From Rapana venosa (taxonomy: Eukaryota > Mollusca > Gastropoda > Neogastropoda > Muricidae): a stretch of DNA of 64,000 nucleotides. The first letter of the stretch is position 1. Every line of letters starts with the position of its first letter. This document shows positions 23,163 through 32,979 of the stretch, piece by piece. The notes beneath the pieces are model-generated. The model was not told the origin of the DNA, searched no databases, and was given only the letters and a program-made list of their open reading frames with translations. The stretch covers positions 37,794,578-37,858,577 of the forward strand of contig CM054141.1 in assembly GCA_028751875.1 (NCBI GenBank), given 5' to 3'. The translations under genes and the position numbers were made by a program.

Positions 23163-23335
23163 GAATCCAGAAAGCAGAAAAGATGAGATTCGCCTCGCTA
23201 CTGGCCTCTACGCCATGAGCTACAAACCCGAGGCAGAAGTCATGAAAACAGCTGCAGCCCACATCATACAGTTCTTGGAAAATCACTTTGACCAGCACCC
23301 TGTCCAGTGTCTTGCAGGCCTTCCGATCCAATAGA
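23163..23335 (+). pseudogene. Unidentified coding-like fragment
   Basis: A 56-codon stretch between stops reads EIRLATGLYAMSYKPEAEVM, then TAAAHIIQFLENHFDQHPVQ. The composition is protein-like, but I do not recognise the family. It lies ~150 bp upstream of a degraded LINE end and may belong to another decayed element. It has no splice sites that I trust. Confidence 0.3.
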
Positions 23336-23489
23336 AATACTGATCTGAGTGACCTTTAGTCCTGCAGTGGAACCCCTCTCATTGCAGTGTGCTTGGCAAT
23401 GAGACTTGACTCCCTGGTGAAAGAAAGCACAAAGCAAGGCAGGTAATTAGGTCTACCATTTATTCTGAAGCCAAGACCTGTCACTACAC

Positions 23490-23860
23490 CAAATGGCTAA
23501 GCCAATGAATACAGAAGCATCTATGCAATGTCGAGTCAGATCCCAATTACCAGCCGACATGAAATTCTGCAAAGGCCATAAAGAGCAGTGCCCTTGCAAG
23601 ACTGGCAGCCAGACAATAGAACATATTTATTACATCCCTGCCCACTACATGAAACATTCCAAAAAAGGATCTCCAGACACAGAACATGCATTGCAGCCCT
23701 GCCTGTTAACTTGAAACGTTCTGAGGACCTGACCTGACCCTACCCCAGTGGCCAAGCAGCTTCACATCAACCAAGAGAACCTGCAGTGCACCACTTCCTT
23801 CATCATCATAGACTGAGTTATTTATCTGACAAACGCAGAAGAAAAACAGGAATGCTGCAC
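23490..23860 (+). pseudogene. Degraded 3' end of a non-LTR retrotransposon
   Basis: The plus frames read CPCKTGSQTIEHIYYIPAHY, then (frame shifted) TPVAKQLHINQENLQCTTSF. This resembles the zinc-binding and terminal segment of Jockey/I-type LINE ORF2 proteins that end after an RNase H domain. Several stops interrupt it and the upstream RT is missing. Confidence 0.6.
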
Positions 23861-24363
23861 CAGCGAAAACTCCAGCTAACGAGCTTCTTGCAGCTGCAGG
23901 TGCCACTGCGATGGGGGCGTCCAACTTCAAGTATCATTATATTGTGAGTATGATAAGATATAATACTTGGCATTATGTATGTGTTGTTCAAGTAGACAAA
24001 CTAGCTGGCAGCAGTAGTTGAGCGCACACACACGCACAGGCACACATACACTGCATGCCTTCCACAAACATGCACTACTGAAGAGAAGGGGAGAGTGGGA
24101 GAGAGATTGGTAGATCATGTAGTCAAAAAGAAACTCTAGGCACAAGCTTTTAACAAAATTTAGAAAACATTGGCCATTCTACATCCATTCATGTACAGAA
24201 GCCGAATAACCTGAAAAATGTTCAGAGCCATCTTTCACTATTTCAATGCTATAACTTGAAGATGCCTACAACTGCGGTGTGGACAAAACATTGATCGTTT
24301 TATGTTGCTAAGCAATGGTTTTTTCCCCTCGTTCTTTGGCTACAGATTTCTAAACACAACAGT

Positions 24364-24640
24364 GTGCATGCAATTAAAAAAAAATTGTTCCTACCAGCAA
24401 GCAGTGGTCACCTTTTCTGTAAGGTGGAATGGTTTTTAACATGTGTGCAACTACAGTGCAAGATGTTCTGCATGCACATTGTGGACCAGTTTACAGTCTT
24501 GTCTGAAGAACTTTTGAGGGAGTAGAGTCGATACTGGTAACTCCAAGAAAGTCCGCTTACACAGTTGCCTCAGTGGAGGCCCGATCCTGGGGCGCCAGGT
24601 CATGAGCACAATGTTCTAACCACTGATCGGTCAGACGCAG
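24364..24640 (-). mobile_element. SINE-B copy 4 with block G trace
   Basis: The plus read has GTTCTTTGGCTACAGATTTC (block G, 24333), ACCAGCAAGCAGTGGTC, GCAAGATGTTCTGCATGC and the head GAGCACAATGTTCTAACCAC. A CA repeat follows the head. Confidence 0.7.
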
Positions 24641-24729
24641 TTACACACACACACACAGAGTGAAATGTATGACTTTGTTCTTGTGACGATGCTGGTTAGA
24701 TAGATGGAATAAATTAGCTGTGAAAGTGG

Positions 24730-24784
24730 CATGCATGCACACACACACTCGCACACAATTTGCACTCTCTCACACACACACATG

Positions 24785-24866
<82 letters not shown>

Positions 24867-24870
24867 AACT
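24730..24870. repeat. CA/CT microsatellite
   Basis: CA tracts flank a long CT tract (about 24787-24850). Confidence 0.85.
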
Positions 24871-25138
24871 TATCACACATTTGTTTTGTCTTGATTTTCA
24901 GATAACTTTGCAGCAATCTTCAACCTTCTCGCCAAATACACCACAGGTGATCTTGCCTTGTTAGGCCCTTGTTGGTAGTGGGTAGGGAATGGCTGACACA
25001 GGAAACCAACAAAACCTGTCAGGGCTTTGTTTTCATGGGATCTGGTTCATGGAAAATAACTGGTGTTAAGTCTTCAGAATGAGACCTGAGAGTTACCCTA
25101 GATCCAATCCTTCAGTTTCCAAAAATAGGTTTTTGCAC

Positions 25139-25280
25139 TTCAGTTCCCAAAGGACCAAGTCTGAACATAGGGTCTTATTTTCATGTAAATGGGTTTCCTC
25201 TCTCTCGTCACATTTTGCGTGCTTCCAGTTCCCAGAGGACCAGATCTGAGCAAAGAGTTTTATTTTTGTGTGAATGGGTC
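25139..25280 (+). repeat. Short direct duplication (~58 bp unit, 82-bp offset)
   Basis: CTTCAGTTCCCAAAGGACCA (25139) recurs as CTTCCAGTTCCCAGAGGACC (25220), and both continue to an ATGGGT end. Together they suggest an old tandem repeat. Confidence 0.55.
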
Positions 25281-25509
25281 GACAGGATTTGGTACTTCTG
25301 AAGTGCTGAAAAGACAGGAAAAATGAGCAGTTGCAGCAGTTCCAATGTAGTGGCTTCCTTCAACAGGTTTAAGGGTCTTTCATGCACATTTTCAGTCTGC
25401 TGTCATGTATTGCCCCCAGAGTTCTGTTGCTGGTTTTAGTTTCTTTGTTTGGACTTCCCTGTTAGCCTGCGAATGATCACTGGGCACCAACTTCCGATTG
25501 CTTCAGTAT

Positions 25510-25830
25510 TGCTTGCTAAATAAAATTAGAATGAAATAAAAATGTGAATAACATTAGTGTGAATAAAATAAAGTGAGATAAAATTAAAAACCAAAAATAA
25601 ATAAATGTGAATAAAATAAGTGTGAATAAAATAAAATGAGATAGAATTTAAAACCAAAAATAAAATCTATCAAAATAAAATGGAGAAAAATTGAGAAATA
25701 GACAAAAAGTTAGGAATAGAATAGAATGAAATAAAGTGAGATAAAATAGTCTAATGAAATAAAATAACATAAAATGAAATAAACCAGCCATAAAATTAGC
25801 CACAAAAAGAATAAAATAGAATAGTTGGAA
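25510..25830. repeat. AAAATA/GAATAAAAT-rich low-complexity block
   Basis: About 320 bp of pentamer/hexamer-like AATAAAATG variants (GTGAATAAAATAA occurs repeatedly). No gene. Confidence 0.75.
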
Positions 25831-25879
25831 GCAAGAAATCTGACAGCAATCTGGGTGACAGTGATCTCATCGTCTGAAG

Positions 25880-26215
25880 ATACCACCACCTACAACAGCG
25901 GTTTTTAGATAGTAGTCCTTCATGAGGTATTGCAACTTGGTCATCCCATTCCATTTTGCAAAGGTTTTCTGATGTTTGGAATTACCGTCCCCACAGACAG
26001 TGGCCAAGAAGTAATGCGATACGGTCGTCCCTTTCTGTTGTGTTAGGTTTGAAGTTCCTTTGGTCAGGAATCACCACCACCACTTTGAGACAGTAGGCAG
26101 AGGTATTGTGATTGGTCATCCCTTTCCATTACTGATGGGTTTCTTTATGTCGGGTTTACCAACAACAGCTTTCAGATGGTGGTCATGAGGTATTGTGACT
26201 CATCCCTGCGTTTTC
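25880..26215 (+). repeat. Degenerate ~95-bp tandem repeat
   Basis: About four diverged units share ACCACCACC-type starts, a CAG..GTAGTC block, GAGGTATTGTGA and TCATCCCTTTCCATT. They lie directly before the 24-bp minisatellite. Confidence 0.5.
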
Positions 26216-26300
26216 TTTAGCCTTCCAAGCCTTTATTAAACATGGGTCCTGACCTGGTGTCATTGTGTGGATCACCTGGGAGTCGTCTGAGATTCTTCTC

Positions 26301-27018
26301 CGTGAGTGGGGCTGTCATCTGTTCCATGAGTGGGGCTGTCATCTGCTCCATGAGTGGGGCTGTCATCTGCTCCATGCTATCTGCTCCATGAGTGGGGTTG
26401 TCATATGCTCCATGCTGTCATCTGCTCCATGAGTGGGGCTGTCATCTGCTCCATGCTGTCATCTGCTCCATGAGTGGGGCTGTCATCTGCTCCATGAATG
26501 AGTGGGGCTGTCATCTGCTCCATGCTGTCATCTGCTCCATGAGTGGGGCTGTCATCTGCTCCATGCTGTCATCTGCTCCATGAGTAGGGATGTCATCTGC
26601 TCCATGAATGAGTGGGGCTGTCATCTGCTCCATGCTGTCATCTGCTCCATGAGTGGGGCTGTCATCTGCTCCAGGAGTGGGGCCGTCATCTGCTCCAGGA
26701 GTGGGGCCGTCATCTGCTCCAGGAGTGGGGCCGTCATCTGCTCCAGGAGTGGGGCCGTCATCTGCTCCAGGAGTGGGGCCGTCATCTGCTCCAGGAGTGG
26801 GGCCGTCATCTGCTCCAGGAGTGGGGCCGTCATCTGCTCCAGGAGTGGGGCTGTCATCTGCTCCATGCTGTCATCTGCTCCATGAGTGGGGCTGTCATCT
26901 GCTCCATGCTGTCATCTGCTCCAGGAGTGGAGCTGTCATCTGCTCCATGAGTGGGGCTGTCATCTGCTCCATGAGTGGGGCTGTCATCTGCTCCAGGAGT
27001 GGGGCTGTCATCTGCTCC
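26301..27018 (+). repeat. 24-bp minisatellite
   Basis: The unit is GAGTGGGGCTGTCATCTGCT plus CCAT. Copies are mixed with a 17-bp short form (GCTGTCATCTGCTCCAT). A homogeneous run of seven GCC-type units lies at about 26673-26845. Because 24 is a multiple of 3 and the unit lacks stops, several frames on both strands stay open; this is not evidence of a gene. Confidence 0.92.
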
Positions 27019-27185
27019 TTCAATGATCGTCTTGTGGGTGAGTATGCAGATCTACAGCTACAGTTGATGGGCTTTATGATACATGATTTAGGTATCAGCT
27101 TTTTTTTTGTTTTTTGTTGCGAGTTCTAGGTCTGTTTAGGAGTAAGAGTTTATTCTCATAAAACAAGTCACTTAATTTGGTGCAG

Positions 27186-27209
27186 GGTGGGAGGGGGGGG
27201 GGGGGGGGT
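27186..27209. repeat. G-rich run
   Basis: GGGAGGGGG followed by a G run of about 15 nt. Similar short G runs occur at 27510-27533, 31199-31217 and 38419-38441. Confidence 0.6.
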
Positions 27210-27574
27210 TTACTGACAGAAAGCTTGTGGTATTTAGTCGCTGCAAGCATGGCAACTTATATAACCTGTTGACAGAAATGCATCCTCGCTTGCAAATTAT
27301 TTTTTAAAAAGTACGACGTGAAATTGATTAGAATAACTGGTTTGTTCATTGTAATGTTTTGAATATTGAACTCCATAAACTGATTGGAATGGAATTTGAC
27401 TGAATTGAGGAAGTAAATTTTTATATGTGATCCAATAAGGTATTTATATTTTTCCTTTTTTTTTTTCATTTCTGATCTGATAGTGATACTTTTTCCTGTC
27501 CTTTTTTTGGGGGGTGGGGGGGAGGGGAGGGGAACAATTTTTTGTTTCTGCCTATTTTATCCGTTTCTTCATGA

Positions 27575-27930
27575 CTAGGTTAGAGCTCCAATGTTTACCA
27601 ATTGTGAAATTTGTGTGTATATATGCAATAAATATTTTACCCACCAATTAAGATGTCTATACAGTGTATACATACTAGTGTGCATGCAATGAAAAAAAAA
27701 GTTATCATCCCATTTTACTTGACTGATAAGCATGCTCCTCCGAAAGGCAGAACTGGTTTTAATGTGTGCACAAGATGTTGTGCGCGTGTTTGCACATTTA
27801 TAGTTTCACCTGGAGGAGTGGAGTCGACACAGGATACAGGGGAACAAAACATGAAATTCTAAGTCCTAAGAGGCGGCTCAAACTGGAGCTCAGTCCAGGG
27901 CCGTCAAATCACAAGTGCCCCATATTTTTT
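27575..27930 (-). mobile_element. SINE-B copy 5 with block G trace
   Basis: The plus read has TAGGTTAGAGCTCCAATG (block G), AGGCAGAACTGGTTTTAATG, GCACAAGATGTTGTGCGC, GGAGTGGAGTCGACACAGGA and GGCCGTCAAATCACAAGTGC (head side). Confidence 0.65.
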
Positions 27931-28544
27931 TGGATTTAAATTGAAAGGGAGAGATGTTTAGTATTGCATACTTGCCCGTTCTTTACTTCCTTAGTATTTT
28001 CCTACTGACCTATCTCCTGGTAAAGTCCATACATTGTGATTTTGTGTTCTTGATCTCTATGATCTATCATTGTTTGTTTTTATTTTTCTCCTAATTTTAA
28101 CTTTCTGGTGTTCATGTTTTACCAGGTACAATAAATTATGAGATGGGAGAGTGTCACTCAAGTCCAACACTACCAGGCACTTTTCATGGCAGGCAGCAAA
28201 ATGAAATGATCAGGTACCTTTACTTTTGTCATCTTTACTCTGGTCTACTATCTGTCTTTATTTTTGTATGATGTTTGTCGTGTCTGTCCTCAGTTGTGCC
28301 TGTCTTTTTCTCTTGGTTTGTCTGTCCTTGCTTGTTCACATTTCTGTGGTTTTCTTTCTTCCTGTCTTTCTTGGGGCTCGTGTTTTGTTTTCATTTCCGT
28401 TTTTATTTCTGTCTTTCAGCTTCTTGTCCTTTTCTGCCTGCCTGTCTCGGGCATGAAAAAGTATGGAAAACTTGAAAGACATTGTGAAATCAGAACTATA
28501 GAGGACACAAAGGTTAAAAAGATATTTTTAAAGGCCGTTACCCC

Positions 28545-28870
28545 CCCTCCCCATTTAGGTAGCCGCATTCTAACTTCAGGGATGGTTCCAAAAAAACAGC
28601 TGTGTGCATGCTGGTTTTTTGTCATGCGTTCCTACCAGCACACAACAGCCTACTCTTCTGAAAGGTGGACAGGTTTTTAAATATGTGCAAGATGTTCTGC
28701 GTGGGTTCACACACAGGGCCTCAGTTTATAGTCTCATCTTGAGGATTTTGGCATTCAGTTCAATTTTTTTTTGTCCAACTGGGAAAAAAGGGTGAGGCTG
28801 GGAATTGGACACAGGACTTGGGGTTTACTTTTTGGCAGGTGAATGTGATGTTGTGTATAATATGGAAATG
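28545..28870 (-). mobile_element. SINE-B copy 6 fused to block G
   Basis: The plus read starts with the block G end TTTAGGTAGCCGCATTCTAA, then SINE-B body CCTACCAGCACACAACAGCC and GTTTATAGTCTCATC. The usual TTATCC tail is replaced by block G. Confidence 0.7.
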
Positions 28871-29351
28871 ATGGTATTGTATTAGAACTTTGGCGCTACT
28901 TGAAAGGGCTGTACTCTGCATTTGCACTCTGCATTTTCTATCAATGCTTTGGTGTCAGTCAGGCCTTAGAGATAACAAACACCTGCAGTGTTGGTATAAT
29001 TTAATTTCTCAATATTGCATATTTTAAGTGGTTGATGCTCAACTTAAGTCAGTCAGGTCAAGTACACTTAATCCCATGAAGGGCAATTACTTTGTGGTCT
29101 GTCTTCCCATTAAGCCTGTAGGTTTTGTTCTAGATAGGAATCCAACACAATAAACTTGCCATTTATGGGATTCAAACTCATGAATTGCCAACTGAGTTAA
29201 ATGGTGGTTGATTTTTACTGTTAAAATTTTTTTTTAAACTTTAATGTATTTTACTGCTAAGGTTAGATTTTTCATTTTTTTAAAGTTTGCATTTTTTCTG
29301 TTCAACCAGGTACCAAATCAAATGGAACTGCTAAACTAGGCCATCAGCTCG

Positions 29352-29443
29352 CCATCCAATTTTGTCTGCTACAACTGCAACAGAGGCTGCTATGCATGGG
29401 TTGGACTTCTGAGCCACTCCAGACGTTATTCCCAGCATGACTG
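29352..29443 (+). pseudogene. Zinc-finger-like 3' end fragment of a LINE ORF
   Basis: The frame reads PSNFVCYNCNRGCYAWVGLL, then SHSRRYSQHD and stop. It resembles the C-terminal CCHC/C2H2 tag of mollusc LINE ORF2 proteins, with the final Cys lost. No RT lies upstream, so this is a 5'-truncated relic. Confidence 0.5.
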
Positions 29444-29477
29444 AAGTGAGAGAAGATGCAGCCATTAGTAGTGTACA

Positions 29478-29776
29478 TTTGGGGATGGGATATCCCAGTG
29501 GTCAGAGCACTGGCTATTCCCAAGCTAATAAGCAGCATTCAGCGGGGTTACCTCTTGGATGGGTGGCTGACTGTGTGCCTTGGCTTCCAGTACAGTCCCC
29601 CAGTTCAACCAGCTGTATGTGGGTACCTGCCCTCTCTAGGGTCAGGGAAGATAAAGCAGCAAAGGAGAGGAGATGTGCGCCGCCCTCAATATGCTGGCCC
29701 CTGGAGAAGCTGAGGCCTATGACATCTCTCCCCTACAACCACATAGGTTATGGGAATTTTTGACCTTTTACCTTTT
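29478..29776 (+). mobile_element. SINE-A, tRNA/5S rRNA chimera, copy 3
   Basis: The head GGGGATGGGATATCCCAGTG is followed by the 5S-like blocks AAGCTAATAAGCAGC and CTTGGATGGGTGGCTGA. The 3' end is CCTTTTACCTTTTA. An 8-bp target duplication AGTGTACA lies at 29470-29477 and 29777-29784. It is more diverged than copies 1 and 2. Confidence 0.85.
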
Positions 29777-29784
29777 AGTGTACA

Positions 29785-31183
29785 ATTGCAAAGTTACCAG
29801 TTAAGAATTAACTCTATCCAAACAAGGGGTTGGAAATAGAATTTCAAGATTATGTAAGGTTTAAAAGTTAAATCTTTTAAAGTGATTTTTAAATCACTGC
29901 ATTATTTGAACTCGCAATGTACAGTTGAATTATGGTAAAGTTTGTAAGGAATTATTTTCAAAGTAACATAATCAGGCAAATGTAATGTATGGCCAAGAAG
30001 ACCCTCTGTACTTTAAATGTTAGAGATTAGGACTCTTTGTTTCTAGGGGGTATGAGACTGGAACCAGGTGCCTCATTTTTTTCCCGCCATCATGATTTGG
30101 GGGAGTGGGGGTGGCTTTGGATGAGTTGTATGGCTAAAGACAGGTATGAAATTGTCATATTTTCACTGATAAAACAAAATAAATATCGTGTGAAATTTTT
30201 ATTTGTAGTGGACAGAAAATTAGCTTGATATAGCACAATAATATGCAATGCATCTTTCAGATGTGTTTGTGAATTTGTTACAAAATTTTAAGGTAAGATC
30301 ATTTTGAGATTTTACCCATGATAAATTTCTGAATATCTTTAAAGAATAAATGTGAATTTATTTTGTTACAAAATGGCATCAAATAATTTTTATATTTTAG
30401 CTACTGATTCAACGTCGGATATTCATTACCTGTCTTTTTGGCGATAATTCACTCGCATCTTGCTGTCAATTTTTTTAAAAAGTAGGAGTGGTCTTTTCTG
30501 TTTTTTCTTTTTTATGATCCAATGGTTGGCTGGAGATGGTACTTGGATTCTGACATAACTTTCATTGACTTAAGGATTGGAAAGAATCTGTGTGCTTTCA
30601 TCATGGAAGCTTTTTTTTTAAAGGACACAGTGTCAATTATTTGTGATGCAGTCTACCGATTTGTTCGATTGAATCTGATTTAATGATGGTTCCCAAAAAT
30701 GCTCTTGTTGAAATATGCTTTGTGGGACTGGCAACAATTTTTTCCCCCAGTGAATTGGATCAAGTAAAAGAAAGTACTTTGATGCTTACATAATTTGCAA
30801 TTAAAAAAACAATCCTGGTCATGTGGTGACTTAAAGCAAGACTGTTCATTGGCAAACTGTGCTTTGCCACCTCTGACAATTTTTATCGTTCCAAGATGCG
30901 AGATCGGTTCAAATCTCAATTTTGTTTTATGTTAGCAGCATTGGTAACATGTTTCACAGTATTATGTACAAATCTGTGTGATGATTTGCCAGTTGTATAG
31001 CATTTCTCATTGGTTTGTGGCATCAAGTACATCAATGAAAGTATTAGAATTAATTGAAAATCCCCCCCGTTCTCTAGAGCCCTGATGTTCATCCATAGTG
31101 CAAGTTTTGCGTAGGTGACTTATTTTGCCCATCATTAAGGAGAACACATTCTGACTTAAGAAATGAGATCTAAGTTTCTGTGT

Positions 31184-31214
<31 letters not shown>

Positions 31215-32500
31215 GGGAAGAGAGAGGAAAGGGGATAGTACTGGGGAGGAGGCTTAGGGTGGGAAAGAGGCAAGGAAGGGAAAGGGGGGTCTAGGAAGGG
31301 TACAGATGCAGAGCAGTACAGATAGAAAGAGGGCTGGCTGATGTTTTTTTTTTCTAACGTAGTTTGTTTCTGGCTTTTTAAAAAAATTATATATATATAT
31401 ATAAGATGAAAGCAACTTTTTCTTCCATGGTTTATATCAGGGTATTTATTAAAAAAAAATTTTTTTTAACTTGTTCAAAAGTCTTTGAACAGAAATCACT
31501 TTTCTACAAAACCGAAAATGTGTGGACACCAAAGTCCAACGCCTTTAGGACTCCTTATTCAGATTTGAAGCTCCATACTATTGCAAACTACATATGTCCT
31601 TCATGGTTGGTGGGCCTAAAAACATTAAATTAAATTGAATTGAATACCATTGTGTTTATAGCTACATACCATTTGTCTGTGCTATTGTGTCCACATGCAT
31701 TCTAACATTCAGACCGACCAGCAGACAACCCTTACCTGTTATTAACTGTTAATACTAACCCTAACACTAACCTTTGCCCTAACCCTGGCCCCGCATGTGG
31801 ACACAAAGTGCAGGTAGACAAGGGGTATATATGCTGACACTATGGCTGAACATTTTTTCTTTTGTATTGAATTAAATTGTTGGAGTAAATGGTTATGCAC
31901 AGGGCTTCTTTACACGTGCTCTCTAAAACGAAAACAAAAAAATTTGTGAACGGTGATCATTCAATGTCCCAAAATAGTTTGAAAATGTTAATTGTAATCA
32001 AATGCCAATTGTAGTCATTTTTATTTCGTTACTCAGCTAGAGCTCCGATGTTCACCAGTGTTTACGGTCGTGACTGTTTTTGCCCACCATTAAGGTAGCA
32101 GCATTCCAACTTCAGGAATGTGGCAAGATACGGTAAAATACTTCTGCTAGGGTTGGTAGGAGGAGGGGTATTAGAAATTTAGGGGTGTTAGAAAGCTCTG
32201 GTATATAGGAATGGGGAAAGATGTAATGCCTGAGGGTGGGGATTTCATGTTTTGGAGATACATGAGGTTCATGGGAGGGCGGGGAACATTTTAAACAAGT
32301 AAATTTAAAAAGAAAAGAGGTTGTTTTAGAATGTATGATTAAATGATTTGGAAGGGAATGTGAATCCAAAGAAAAATTAAAACAGAAGTAGGGAAAGCTG
32401 ATTTTTAGAAGTCATTGGGGGAAGGTGCTGGGAGACGGTAAAGATGCATTGCAGATAAAGGGCGTTGTTAAATAGGAGGGGCAGAATGCTCAGGTCAGTA
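29785..32500. other. Spacer; repeat traces, no gene
   Basis: AT-rich DNA. Block G traces lie at about 31068-31155 and 32034-32120. There is a GT/G run at 31179-31217 and an AT microsatellite at 31388-31402. No open frame shows protein-like sequence. Confidence 0.5.
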
Positions 32501-32549
32501 GGAATGAGTGCATGTGTGGTGTGTGTGTGTGTTTTAGTTATGTTATATT

Positions 32550-32810
32550 CATTTTCGAGGATAATGGAATGAGCATTAGTGTGCTTTTATATTAATTTTC
32601 AAGGACAATGGAATAAACTGGTGTGCTTTTCTACATCTAGTCCCCATGTGTATGTGGTTTTCTTAATTTTGTCGTTGTTCCCACTGGCACACAATGGCCT
32701 ACTCCTGTGTGTGTTCATTTTATTTATTTATTTATTCTTTTATTTCAAGGATAATGGATAAGCACTTGTATGCCTTTTTACATCTAGTCTCCCTCTGTAG
32801 GAAAGATGGC
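32550..32810 (-). mobile_element. SINE-B 3' ends in tandem (three tails)
   Basis: The tail block (on plus: AAGGATAATGGAATAAGCAC-like) occurs three times, at about 32553, 32600 and 32748. One is followed by body TGTATGTGGTTTTCTTAATT and GGCACACAATGGCCTACTCC. This suggests insertion into, or slippage at, earlier SINE tails. Confidence 0.65.
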
Positions 32811-32979
32811 AAATCAATGGAATGGTATACCACAGGTATTTCTCATCACCAGTGTAGGCTATATTGTGCAACTAGCACAAAAGCTGATTACCCCAGTGTG
32901 TGGGTGTGGGTGTGTGTGTGTGGTTTTTGGGGGCAGGGGGTTGGGATGTGAAGTGCAAAATAGAACTTATTGAAACATG

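Noticed and set aside
26301..27018. CRISPR-like array
   Set aside because: Units are directly adjacent with no unique spacers, and this is a eukaryotic genome.
26301..27129. Repeat protein (collagen-like GVGPSSAP repeats)
   Set aside because: Several frames on both strands are open because the 24-bp unit has no stops; there is no start or splice context.
31745..31795. Telomere-like TAACCCTAAC text
   Set aside because: Only two or three irregular units within ordinary sequence.
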